9,400 nt of DNA from positions 1 through 9,400 of the forward strand of contig PUPA01000197.1 in the NCBI GenBank assembly GCA_003552885.1, in the 5' to 3' direction. Shown piece by piece: positions 1-6,459 of the stretch (position 1 is its first letter; the number at the start of each line of letters is the position of its first letter). The position numbers and the translations under genes were made by a program. The notes beneath the pieces were generated by a model, which was given only the letters and a program-made list of their open reading frames with translations, was not told where the DNA came from and searched no databases. This DNA comes from Natrialbaceae archaeon. Lineage in GTDB: Archaea; Halobacteriota; Halobacteria; Halobacteriales; Natrialbaceae.

Positions 1-231
1 GTACAGCCCGACCACGTTCATCTGTTCGTCAGTAGTCCGCCGAAGAACGAGCCGGCGCTACTCGCCAACTGGTTCAAGGGCATCTCCTCGCGCAAGTATA
101 ACCACCGATATGCCGACCACGACGGCGAGAAAATCGGATGGGCACGAGGATACTACGCAGGGACCGCCGGACACGTTTCGAGTGAGACTGTCGAGAACTA
201 CATCCAGCAACACAAGGAGGGGGATTCGTGA
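1..231 (+). CDS. tnpA: IS200/IS605 TnpA transposase (HUH/Y1), 3' part only
   Basis: This is the last 76 codons of a small single-stranded-DNA transposase; the start lies left of the window. The visible part opens with the HUH metal-binding motif (HVHLFV, His5 and His7 of the fragment), continues with the conserved stretch around RKYNHRY and WARGYYAGT, and ends with ENYIQQH. Tyr67 of the fragment is in the position of the nucleophilic tyrosine that cuts and joins the element's ends in this family. In the family, TnpA works as a dimer and moves the element by a peel-and-paste route on single strands, recognising subterminal hairpins. The stop codon TGA (229-231) overlaps the tnpB start GTG by four bases, so the two genes are probably translationally coupled. 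All catalytic features that should lie in this part are present, so the copy may be active, but the N-terminus cannot be judged. Confidence 0.9.
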   Translation, partial: VQPDHVHLFVSSPPKNEPALLANWFKGISSRKYNHRYADHDGEKIGWARGYYAGTAGHVSSETVENYIQQHKEGDS

Positions 232-1466
232 CCGAACTCACGAAGACGCTCGAACTCAAACTTGTGGACCCGAACGCGCACAAACGGCGGAAACTCCGTG
301 AGACGCGAGAAGCCTACCAGCACGCCCTTCAGGATGCGTTCGATGCCGGATGCACCACACAGACCGAAGCGAACGACGTGGTGATCAACTACGACCTGAG
401 CGGTTACGCGAAGAACGCCCTCAAGAAGTACGTCCCGCAACTCACGACGACATACAACGCGGGCGAACTTCACGACGACCACCCTGTCCGATTCACCAAC
501 GAGGGGCTACGGCTCGACCACAAACCCGAGAACGCCATCGAGTGGTACGTCAAAATCCCACACCATGAGGACTACGACCTCTGGATGCCAGCACAACCGA
601 ATCCCGAACAGCGGGGTTGGCTGGAAGCGTTGAACGCAGGAGACGCCACGATGGGCGAGAGCCGGCTGTTTGAGCGGGACGGGACGTGGTATCTCCACGT
701 CACCGCCACTCGTGACGTGGAGGAACGCTCCGGGGTGCCCGCTGAAGAGCGGACGCCTATCGGAGTGGACATCGGGGAAGCGTCACTCGTCACGGTGTGT
801 CACCGCGACGACCACGGGTCCCCGACCGCGCCCGAACTATGGGCCGACGAAGGCAAGACCGTTCGTCGGCTCCGCAAGACCTACTTCACCGCCAAGCGCC
901 GACTTCAGACGCGCGGAAGCGAGCGTATCGCGGAGTCCTTTGGGGACGACGTATGGAGACAGATAGACGACGTGTTCCACCGCGTCACCCGCGAAGTCGT
1001 GCAGTACGCTGAATCCGTCGAGAACCCCGTTCTTGTTCTGGAAGACCTGACGTACATACGGGAGTCGATGGACTATGGTGAGTTCATGAACCGGCGTCTC
1101 CACGGATGGGGGTTCGCCAAACTCCACGCGCAGATACGGTACAAGGCCGTCGAGAAGGGTATCCCCGTCGAGACGGTGAACCCGCGCAACACGTCGAAGG
1201 AGTGCCACGCTTGCGGTGAGGTAGGATACCGCCCACGACAGGCGACGTTCAAGTGTACGAACGACGCTTGCTGGATGGACGAGTACCAAGCGGACGTGAA
1301 CGGCGCGATAAATATCGCAGATCGCTACCTCAGTGGAGAGAGCCGTCCAAGAGAACACACGGATGGCAATGACTCGGCTGAGGATGGGGGGCGTTTGACC
1401 GCCCCACAAGACACCCAATCGGATGCTGAAACCCAGCAGGAGACGCTTGGGACGTATGCGTCTTGA
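228..1466 (+). CDS. tnpB: TnpB RNA-guided endonuclease of an IS200/IS605 (IS1341-like) element
   Basis: This 412-residue protein has the TnpB/Fanzor/Cas12 ancestor layout. An N-terminal recognition region is followed by a split RuvC nuclease with Asp181 (IGVDIGEAS), Glu272 (VLVLEDLTYI) and Asp356 (QADVNGAINIA). A four-cysteine zinc ribbon (Cys326, Cys329, Cys343, Cys348) is inserted before the last acidic residue. The complete DED set and zinc ligands suggest a competent nuclease. Characterised TnpB proteins bind an RNA made from the element's right end and cut DNA matching the flanking guide next to a short TAM, which helps the IS persist at its site. I chose the GTG at 228 because it overlaps the tnpA stop by 4 nt and keeps the family N-terminus TKTLELKL. 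The tail after about residue 370 is Gln/Asp/Ser-rich and unconserved; its DNA probably also encodes the guide RNA scaffold. The base composition looks less GC-rich than the operon at 1920-6156, as expected for a mobile gene. Confidence 0.95.
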   Translation: MTELTKTLELKLVDPNAHKRRKLRETREAYQHALQDAFDAGCTTQTEANDVVINYDLSGYAKNALKKYVPQLTTTYNAGELHDDHPVRFTNEGLRLDHKPENAIEWYVKIPHHEDYDLWMPAQPNPEQRGWLEALNAGDATMGESRLFERDGTWYLHVTATRDVEERSGVPAEERTPIGVDIGEASLVTVCHRDDHGSPTAPELWADEGKTVRRLRKTYFTAKRRLQTRGSERIAESFGDDVWRQIDDVFHRVTREVVQYAESVENPVLVLEDLTYIRESMDYGEFMNRRLHGWGFAKLHAQIRYKAVEKGIPVETVNPRNTSKECHACGEVGYRPRQATFKCTNDACWMDEYQADVNGAINIADRYLSGESRPREHTDGNDSAEDGGRLTAPQDTQSDAETQQETLGTYAS

Positions 1467-1555
1467 AACCAGAGGGCCACACTCGGCCTGAAATCCCGTG
1501 GTGGGATTCCCGCGTCTTCAGGCGCGGGAGGAGGTCAACAGCCCATTACGGCTCA
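1380..1555 (+). ncRNA. Predicted omega RNA (reRNA) of TnpB, scaffold plus guide
   Basis: TnpB guide RNAs are transcribed on the same strand as tnpB, start inside the 3' end of the ORF, run through the right-end hairpins, and finish with roughly 16-20 nt of flanking DNA as the guide. Sense-overlapping transcripts at tnpB 3' ends have been described in haloarchaea. Here the scaffold would include the two hairpins at 1492-1528, and the guide would begin at about 1539-1541 and read through the complement of the SUI1 stop codon (1553-1555). Both ends given are estimates: I cannot see a processing site, and the 5' boundary is inferred only from family size. Confidence 0.5.
1492..1528 (+). repeat. 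Right-end tandem hairpins of the IS
   Basis: Two adjacent stem-loops are visible. The first is AATCCC (1492-1497), loop GTGGT, GGGATT (1503-1508). The second is CCCGCGTC (1509-1516), loop TTCA, GGCGCGGG (1521-1528), an 8-bp stem with one G-T wobble. Subterminal hairpins of this kind are the TnpA recognition structures in IS200/IS605 elements and also form the 3' scaffold of the TnpB guide RNA. Because SUI1 converges on this point, the same hairpins may also affect the 3' end of the SUI1 transcript; that last point is inference. Confidence 0.8.
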
Positions 1556-1849
1556 GGCGACGTTGAAGCCGCGTTCCCGGAGGAAGTCCTCGATGCGACC
1601 CCGGTGGTTCCCCTGGAGTTCGATGTGGCTGTCCTCGACGGTGCCACCGCAGGCGAACTTCGATTTCAGATCCGACGAGAGGCTGTCGAGATCCACGTCC
1701 CGCGGATCGAACCCCTCGATGACCGTTACCTCCTTGCCGTACCTTCGCTCGTCGATGCGGATGTTGAGCTGCTGTTGTCCCTTGGCCACGTCCTCACAGA
1801 CGCAAAGCTCGTCCGGGAGCCCGCACGTCGAGCAGACTTCTGCCGACAT
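1553..1849 (-). CDS. Translation initiation factor aIF1 (SUI1 family)
   Basis: This 98-residue protein is the archaeal homologue of eIF1/SUI1, which binds the small ribosomal subunit near the P site and monitors start-codon selection. The N-terminus carries cysteines C6-x2-C9 and C16-x-C18 (EVCSTCGLPDELCVC), the zinc-knuckle form common in archaea. The rest has the SUI1 core, with KEVTVIEGFD in the first half, KFACGGTVED in the middle and a C-terminal GNHRGRIEDFLRERGF. Length fits the family (about 97-100 residues). The ATG at 1847-1849 directly precedes the cysteine motif and has a TATA-like box about 32 nt upstream, so the mRNA would be nearly leaderless. The gene is convergent with tnpB, and the IS right end sits about 13 bp past its stop. 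The coding sequence appears intact. Confidence 0.93.
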   Translation of the reverse strand: MSAEVCSTCGLPDELCVCEDVAKGQQQLNIRIDERRYGKEVTVIEGFDPRDVDLDSLSSDLKSKFACGGTVEDSHIELQGNHRGRIEDFLRERGFNVA

Positions 1850-1875
1850 TACCTAGGGGGACGTACACGACAGGG

Positions 1876-1886
1876 GTAGTTAAACG
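1876..1886 (-). promoter_or_regulatory. TATA-like box of the SUI1/aIF1 gene
   Basis: On the minus strand the sequence reads GTTTAACTACC, the only A/T-rich stretch in the 70-bp gap between tgpA and SUI1. Its centre is about 32 nt before the ATG, which places a start site about 5 nt upstream of the start codon. There is no clear Shine-Dalgarno sequence, in line with leaderless or near-leaderless haloarchaeal messages. Confidence 0.5.
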
Positions 1887-1902
1887 TGCCGGGGCGCAGA
1901 TC

Positions 1903-1917
1903 GGGGCCGAAAGCCCC
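1903..1917 (-). other. Small GC hairpin just after the tgpA stop
   Basis: On the plus strand GGGGC (1903-1907), a 5-nt loop CGAAA, and GCCCC (1913-1917) can pair. It lies 3 nt past the stop codon of the moxR-DUF58-tgpA operon. It could help define the transcript end, but no T-run follows it, and archaeal termination relies mainly on U-tracts, so I do not call it a terminator. Confidence 0.3.
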
Positions 1918-1919
1918 CC

Positions 1920-4196
1920 TCAACGCCGGAGCCGACCGACGATCCGCGTGCGTTCGGCGACGAGCTCGTCGACGAGTTCGATGGCCTCGACGGCCTCCGC
2001 CGGCTCGACGCCGTCGCCGTGGATCGCCCGCTCGTAGAGCGCCCCGAGCCGGTCGATCCGGTCGTCGCCGACCGACTCGACCGCGGGCGAGGAGAGGTAC
2101 GCCCGCACGGACTCCGAGCGGGCCCGCCCGCGAACGTCGGTCTCGAGCAACAGCTCGAGACGACGGTAGGCGCGTTCGACGTCCCTCGCCGGCTCCCCGG
2201 TCGACCGCTGCCAGCGCAGCGTCCGCGCCCGGCCCGCCCGGTCGACGACGCCGCCGTGGCGTGCGCCGGCGACGGCGCCGACGACGATCGCGAGCGCGAG
2301 GATCGCGGCCTCGGCGGTCAGCCGGTCGGCCAGCCCCTCCTCGACGCCCTCCGTGGGAGCACCGTTCGGACCGGGAGCGATCTCCTCTTCGGGGTCGATC
2401 TCCCCGGCCTCGCCGGTCTCGTTTTCGAGCGGCGTCTCCTCGGCTGGGGGCTCCGTCTCGGTCAGCTCCTCGTCGGTCTCGTTTTCGGGTTCCGATCCCT
2501 CCTCGATCGGGACCTCCTCGCTCCCCGCCACGTCGACGTCCTCTTGCCCATCGTCGCGGGCCTCCTCGAGGCGCTCGGCGTGGACGTCGTCGCGGTCCCC
2601 GGGGGTGGGCTCGAACTCGACCCAGCCGTGACCCGGGAAGTAGACCTCGACCCAGGCGTGGGCGTCGAGCCCGCGGACGACGTACTCCCCGTCGTCGACC
2701 TCCTGGCCGCTGGTGTAGCCGACGGCGTAGCGCGCCGGGACGTCCTCGGCCCGGAGCATCTGGACCATCGTCGTCGCGAAGTAGACACAGTAGCCCTCGT
2801 CCATCTCGAGGAGGAACTCCTCGGCGACGTTGCCCGAGGGGCGATCGACTTCGAGGGAGTAGCTCTTCGACGTCCGGAGGTAGCGCTCGATCGCCTCGGC
2901 CGTCTCGTAGGGGTTCTCGGCGTCGGCGGTCACCTCAGCGGTGTACGCCTCGAACTCCGTCGAGAGGCTCTCGGGCGTCTGGAGGTGTCGCCTCTCGACG
3001 TCTTCGGGGTACTCCGTGCCGGCCTCCCGGAGTGCCCCTCCGGATGGGTCGACGACGGCGCTCTCGACGTTGTAGGTGTCGTTTTCGATCATCGGCTCCT
3101 CGGGGGTGATCCCCCCGTGGCTCGTCACGAGCGTGTTCTCCGTCGCCTCGCCCTCGACGGCGATCGGCTGGGCGGCGGCGGGCATCACCCCGGCTCCGCC
3201 GGCCATCCGGACCGTCTGTGCGACCCGGTCGTACTCGCCCGGTGGCGGCTCGATACCTCCCTCGTACGGCCGATCGTCGCCGGTTCTGATCCACTCGTCG
3301 CCGGTGAACCGGTCGTAGACGCCGGTGCGCCAGTAAGAACGTTCCTCGCTCGTGACGGTGAACCGGACCTCCGGGGAGAGGTCGACGCTCCCGGTGATCC
3401 CCGACCGCTCGGGGGCGGTGTCGAGCGTCGACTCGAGGCTCCCCTCGTCGCCCTCGACGAGGAACGTCGGGCTCGCTGCCCCGGCCGGGACGAGCGTCAC
3501 GGTCATCGAGAGCACGAGCGCCACCGAAAAGAGCACCGTCAGGGCGTCGAGCTGGCCGACGGTGCCCTCCCGGCGCTCGAGTTCCCCGAGCCCGACGGCG
3601 CCGACCGCGCCGCCGACGCCGGCCAGCGTGATCGGGATGCCAGCGTCGCCGGTGAGCACGAGGAAAAACAGCGCTCCGCCCGCGGGAAGGACGCTCAGGG
3701 CGTAACGTCGACGGACCGCGAGATACCACGAGAGGAAGGCGGGGGCGGGGGCGAAGCCGAGCGCCCAGGTGCCCGCGTCGATCATCCGCAACACCGGCAG
3801 CCCCATCGCGAGCGCGACCGAGTCGGCGAGCAGCTCGTCGGCGGTCGCGACGGCGGCACCGACGCCAGTGCCGGCCGAGGCGAGGTAGTGAGCGAATCCG
3901 ACCGCGGCGACGGCGGCCGCGAGTGCGGTCGCCGTCCGCGGAGCGATCGCCCGCGCGAACACCGTCGCCGAGAGCAGGCTCACGGCCACGAGCGCGAGCA
4001 GCGCCCCCCGGCCGCCGACGACCGCGACGACCCCGTAGAGGACGCTCACGTACGCGCCCGTCAGCGCGAGGACGCCCGCCAGCGCCCCGAGCCGAAACGG
4101 CTCCGCCGGGAGCTGAGCCGAGCCGACGCGACGGCCCACCGCCCGGAGCCGGCCGCCAGCGCCGGCGTCCGTCCCCCGGTCGCCCGCGAGGCTCAC
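1920..4196 (-). CDS. TgpA-like membrane transglutaminase (DUF3488/transglutaminase-like/DUF4129 type)
   Basis: A 758-residue integral membrane protein. About seven hydrophobic segments fill residues 36-237. A large domain predicted to face outside follows (about 238-620), then one more membrane span (about 625-647) and a roughly 110-residue tail resembling DUF4129. The external domain contains the transglutaminase/papain-like core, with Cys470 in EGYCVYFATTM and His513 in DAHAWVEVYFPGHGW. The third catalytic position, usually Asp in W-V-x-x-D-P-T, is Glu529 here (WVEFEPTPG). A very acidic Glu/Pro/Thr linker (about 545-620) joins this domain to the last span. Family members are thought to act on proteins at the cell surface; TgpA is essential in Pseudomonas aeruginosa, but substrates are unknown. 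The gene is last in a moxR-DUF58-tgpA operon; its ATG overlaps the DUF58 stop by 4 nt, which supports this start. Substrate and exact activity in archaea are not known. Confidence 0.88.
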   Translation of the reverse strand: MSLAGDRGTDAGAGGRLRAVGRRVGSAQLPAEPFRLGALAGVLALTGAYVSVLYGVVAVVGGRGALLALVAVSLLSATVFARAIAPRTATALAAAVAAVGFAHYLASAGTGVGAAVATADELLADSVALAMGLPVLRMIDAGTWALGFAPAPAFLSWYLAVRRRYALSVLPAGGALFFLVLTGDAGIPITLAGVGGAVGAVGLGELERREGTVGQLDALTVLFSVALVLSMTVTLVPAGAASPTFLVEGDEGSLESTLDTAPERSGITGSVDLSPEVRFTVTSEERSYWRTGVYDRFTGDEWIRTGDDRPYEGGIEPPPGEYDRVAQTVRMAGGAGVMPAAAQPIAVEGEATENTLVTSHGGITPEEPMIENDTYNVESAVVDPSGGALREAGTEYPEDVERRHLQTPESLSTEFEAYTAEVTADAENPYETAEAIERYLRTSKSYSLEVDRPSGNVAEEFLLEMDEGYCVYFATTMVQMLRAEDVPARYAVGYTSGQEVDDGEYVVRGLDAHAWVEVYFPGHGWVEFEPTPGDRDDVHAERLEEARDDGQEDVDVAGSEEVPIEEGSEPENETDEELTETEPPAEETPLENETGEAGEIDPEEEIAPGPNGAPTEGVEEGLADRLTAEAAILALAIVVGAVAGARHGGVVDRAGRARTLRWQRSTGEPARDVERAYRRLELLLETDVRGRARSESVRAYLSSPAVESVGDDRIDRLGALYERAIHGDGVEPAEAVEAIELVDELVAERTRIVGRLRR

Positions 4197-5188
4197 GCGA
4201 CCACCTCCCGGGGCTCGTCCGCCCGCCCCCGGAGGCGATCGTACGGTATCGCGACGCCCTCTATCTCGACGACGATCCCGTCCCGACCGGCTCGAACCGT
4301 CACGTCGGCGCCCCCGAGGGCCTCCTCGTCGACCTCTCCCGGCCCGAGGACGGCGAGCAACTCGAGCAGCCGTCGTCCGTCGAGTGGCGACCCGGCGGAG
4401 TCCCGGCCGTCGGCGGTCGTCAGCTCGACCGGGCGGCCGGCCTCGAGCAGAAACCGCGTCACGCTCGCGGTCGCCCGGGCCAGCTCGTCTGAACGCCCCC
4501 TCACGCCGGTCGCGACCACCCCGACGGCTCCCTGCTCGCCCCCACCCGCGAACTCCTTGACGACGAGCTCGGCGTCGGGGCGTTTGGCCGCCGACTTCCA
4601 GTGGACGTCACGCAAGGCGTCCCCGCGCTCGTACTCCCGCAGGTGGTCGAACTCCTCGCGGTTCTCGGCCACACCGACACCCTCGAGCCGCCGGACCGCG
4701 TCCGCCTCCCCGCGGAGCTCGTCGGTCGACGGGTAGACGGTCACCGTCTCGCGATCCTCGTACCGAAAGCGTCGCTCGACCAGCCCGAGCACGTCGGTCA
4801 CCGTGACCGTCACCGGGCCGACCTCGTGGATCCCGCGGCGTTCGAGGTCGATCTCGTAACGGTGGCCCTCGCCGGTCAGGGTCGTCTCGGCGACCGCCCC
4901 GTCGGCGACCAGCCCCTCCCCGACCGCGTCCGTGACCGTCGCCGCGACCGGCGTCTCCACCCCGAACCGAACGCGGACCGTCCGACGCTCGCCGACGGTG
5001 CCGGCCGCGATCGGCTCCCTGTCGACCGTCGGACGCCCGGCTCGACGGGTCGTGAGAGCGCCGGCGGCCAGCGCGACGACGAGCGGACCGACGACCGCGT
5101 TCAGCGACCGCGGTCCGGAGAGCCACGCCAGCGCGACGCTCACCGCGACGAGCCCGAGCACACACCAGCCGCGTCTCGTGAGCCTCAT
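4193..5188 (-). CDS. DUF58 domain protein, membrane-anchored, MoxR-associated
   Basis: A 331-residue protein with two hydrophobic segments close together at the N-terminus (about 9-23 and 31-46) and a soluble remainder. The first half of the soluble part is a beta-rich region with a conserved GIHEVGPVTVTVTDVLGL stretch (about 119-136), typical of DUF58 proteins. It is followed by the DUF58 signature FDHLREYERGDALRDVHWK (180-198). The family often contains a VWA-like fold and is nearly always next to a MoxR AAA ATPase, for which it may be a client or adaptor; direct function is unproven. The ATG overlaps the moxR stop by 4 nt (ATGA, 5185-5188), and its own stop overlaps the tgpA start in the same way, so all three proteins are probably made together. 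Start choice is well supported by the overlap. Confidence 0.88.
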   Translation of the reverse strand: MRLTRRGWCVLGLVAVSVALAWLSGPRSLNAVVGPLVVALAAGALTTRRAGRPTVDREPIAAGTVGERRTVRVRFGVETPVAATVTDAVGEGLVADGAVAETTLTGEGHRYEIDLERRGIHEVGPVTVTVTDVLGLVERRFRYEDRETVTVYPSTDELRGEADAVRRLEGVGVAENREEFDHLREYERGDALRDVHWKSAAKRPDAELVVKEFAGGGEQGAVGVVATGVRGRSDELARATASVTRFLLEAGRPVELTTADGRDSAGSPLDGRRLLELLAVLGPGEVDEEALGGADVTVRAGRDGIVVEIEGVAIPYDRLRGRADEPREVVA

Positions 5189-6156
5189 TCTACCGGCACG
5201 TGATCGAGGGCGTCGGCGACGACGTCGGCACCGCCGTGGCGGTGGTCGTCCGTTCGTACCCGGTGGGCGAGGACGACCGGCGCCTCGCGGCGGACGTCGT
5301 CCGGAACGACGTACTCCCGTCCATCGAGGGTCGCCCGGGCGGCGGCGGCCCGAAGGAGCGCGATCGTCCCCCGGGGACTGGCGCCGATCCGGGCGTGCTC
5401 GCGGGTGTAGTTCGACAGCCGGGTGGCGTACTCCCGGACGGGCTCGTTGACCGTGACGGCCGCGACCGTCTCCCGTGCCCGCACGATCGTCTCGAGGTCG
5501 GTCACCGCCTCCAGGCGCTCGATCGGGTGGTGGCCGACCGTCCGGGCGAGGACCTCTGACTCCTCCTCCGGCTCGGGGTAGCCCAGCTCGAGTTTCTTCG
5601 TGAACCGGTCGACCTCGGCGAACGGCAGCTCGTAGGTCCGTTCGGGTTCGACGGCGTTCTGTGTCGCGATCACGGCGAACGGCTCGGGGAGTGGGCGACT
5701 CTCGCCGTCGACGGTCACCTGCCCTTCCTCCATCGCCTCGAGCATCGCGGCCTGGCTCTTCGGCGGCGCGCGGTTGATCTCGTCTGCGAGCACGACGTTG
5801 CCGAAGACGGGACCGGGCTGGAACTCGAACTCGCGGCTCTTGCGATTGAACACGTTCACTCCGGTCACGTCCGAGGGGAGCAGGTCGGGGGTGAACTGGA
5901 CCCGGCTGAACTCACAGTCGATCGACCGGGCGATCGACCGGGCGAGCATCGTCTTCCCCACGCCGGGGACGTCCTCGAGCAGGACGTGTCCCCGGGCGAG
6001 GATCGTGGTGACGACGTGCTCGACGGTCTCTCCGTTGCCGACGATCACTCGGCCGACGTTCGCCGTCACGTCCGCACAGACGTCGGCGGCGTCGTCGATC
6101 GGGAGCGGTTCCGGCGTGCCGACGGTCGTCGCCGTCGTCGCGTCTGCGTCGGTCAT
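5185..6156 (-). CDS. MoxR-family AAA+ ATPase
   Basis: A 323-residue AAA+ protein of the MoxR/RavA/Cdc48-like chaperone group. It shows Walker A (EDVPGVGKTML, Lys68), the family's FTPDLLPSDVTG stretch (88-99), Walker B VVLADEINRAPPKSQ (121-135), sensor-1 region AVIATQN (161-167), and FAEVDRF with the likely arginine finger Arg184. MoxR ATPases are thought to remodel or mature partner proteins, often with VWA/DUF58 partners encoded next door, as here. I chose the ATG at 6154-6156. The frame stays open another 113 codons upstream, but that stretch is Pro/Arg/Ser-rich, unlike the family, and crosses the TATA box at 6460-6467. The stop overlaps the DUF58 start by 4 nt. It is the first recognised gene of the operon and is preceded by an unusual repeat-rich leader. 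Confidence 0.92.
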   Translation of the reverse strand: MTDADATTATTVGTPEPLPIDDAADVCADVTANVGRVIVGNGETVEHVVTTILARGHVLLEDVPGVGKTMLARSIARSIDCEFSRVQFTPDLLPSDVTGVNVFNRKSREFEFQPGPVFGNVVLADEINRAPPKSQAAMLEAMEEGQVTVDGESRPLPEPFAVIATQNAVEPERTYELPFAEVDRFTKKLELGYPEPEEESEVLARTVGHHPIERLEAVTDLETIVRARETVAAVTVNEPVREYATRLSNYTREHARIGASPRGTIALLRAAAARATLDGREYVVPDDVRREAPVVLAHRVRTDDHRHGGADVVADALDHVPVE

Positions 6157-6428
6157 GGTAGCTGGAGATGGTGACGTCGTCGTGGTCGGCCGACGACTCT
6201 TCGTCCCGCCCGGGGGCTCCCGAGGGGTGTCGGTCGCTCCCGGGGCTCGGGGAGGGTCGGCGGTATTTCGGGGAGGGCCGGCGGAACTTCGGGAATCGAG
6301 CAGCGCCGGAGAGGAGCCCCGGGGACCACACGCCCTCGAGGGTGAGCTCCGGGCGCCACACGTCCCCCGGGGGAGGGTCCGGGGGACGTGACCCGGACGG
6401 GGAGACCGGTCGGACGGGCTGTAATCAC
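6153..6428 (-). CDS. Doubtful small Pro/Arg-rich ORF upstream of and overlapping moxR
   Basis: I do not recognise this 91-codon frame. In favour: it opens with GTG at 6426-6428, about 8 nt after the start site predicted from the TATA box at 6460-6467. Its TGA overlaps the moxR ATG by 4 nt, the same ATGA junction used by the next two genes. Tandem repeats in the DNA (21 and 30 bp) would give peptide repeats PEVPPAL/PEIPPTL and RVAPGAHPRG/RVVPGAPLRR. Against: about 16 Arg and only 4 acidic residues, very unlike a salt-adapted proteome; no known motif; other frames here are also open because the DNA is so GC-rich. The three differences between the 21-bp units all change amino acids, conservatively (V/I and A/T), so they give no clear sign of protein-level selection. 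It may simply be a structured mRNA leader. Confidence 0.25.
   Translation of the reverse strand: MITARPTGLPVRVTSPGPSPGGRVAPGAHPRGRVVPGAPLRRCSIPEVPPALPEIPPTLPEPRERPTPLGSPRAGRRVVGRPRRRHHLQLP
6247..6293. repeat. 21-bp tandem repeat, about 2.3 copies
   Basis: Unit 1 (6247-6267) and unit 2 (6268-6288) match at 18 of 21 positions, and a third copy begins TCGGG at 6289. Each unit starts TCGGGGAGGG on the plus strand. The period is a multiple of three, so it would be tolerated in any reading frame. Confidence 0.8.
6303..6362. repeat. Degenerate 30-bp tandem repeat
   Basis: Read on the minus strand, both units begin CGTGTGG, share CCCGG and GCTC at the same offsets, and then diverge; about 20 of 30 positions agree. 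It directly abuts the 12-bp inverted repeat at 6359-6390. It could be an old duplication or chance similarity in GC-rich DNA. Confidence 0.45.
6359..6390. repeat. Perfect 12-bp inverted repeat with 8-bp spacer
   Basis: CACGTCCCCCGG (6359-6370) is the exact reverse complement of CCGGGGGACGTG (6379-6390), separated by GGGAGGGT. As RNA it would form a very stable hairpin in the leader of the moxR transcript, about 45-75 nt after the predicted start site. As DNA it could be an operator. No T-run follows on either side, so it does not look like a simple terminator. Confidence 0.85.
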
Positions 6429-6459
6429 CGTTATCGTGGTCTAGCACGGTCCGGGAACG

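Larger units (their letters stand above)
1..1540 (+). mobile_element. IS200/IS605-family insertion sequence, left end off-window
   Basis: The segment contains the tnpA 3' end, tnpB, and a right end with two consecutive hairpins (1492-1508 and 1509-1528) followed by GGAGGTCAAC. I place the right boundary near 1538-1540 from the general pattern of haloarchaeal elements of this type; the exact cleavage point cannot be fixed without an empty site. These elements make no target duplication, so no flanking repeats are expected. The next gene on the right, SUI1, is intact and ends at 1553, so the insertion lies just beyond its stop codon. The left end and the TAM/target tetra- or pentanucleotide are outside the window. 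Confidence 0.85.

Noticed and set aside
837..1418. A 193-codon minus-strand frame inside tnpB
   Set aside because: Antisense shadow of tnpB, with no motif; tnpB has complete RuvC and zinc motifs.
1463..1879. A 138-codon plus-strand frame starting within the IS right end
   Set aside because: It runs antisense through the whole SUI1/aIF1 gene, which is a clear family member on the minus strand.
1903..1917. Terminator call for the hairpin after tgpA
   Set aside because: There is no T-run on the minus strand after it; the stem is only 5 bp, so it is recorded as a hairpin only.
1886..3109. A 407-codon Arg-rich plus-strand frame
   Set aside because: Extremely basic and low-complexity, antisense to the tgpA gene; a GC-rich shadow frame.
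2019..4736. A 905-codon open frame on the plus strand
   Set aside because: It lies antisense to the TgpA-like and DUF58 genes, has no recognisable motif, and is very Arg/Asp/Pro-rich, as expected from mirrored GC-rich codons. The minus-strand genes have catalytic motifs and operon overlaps.
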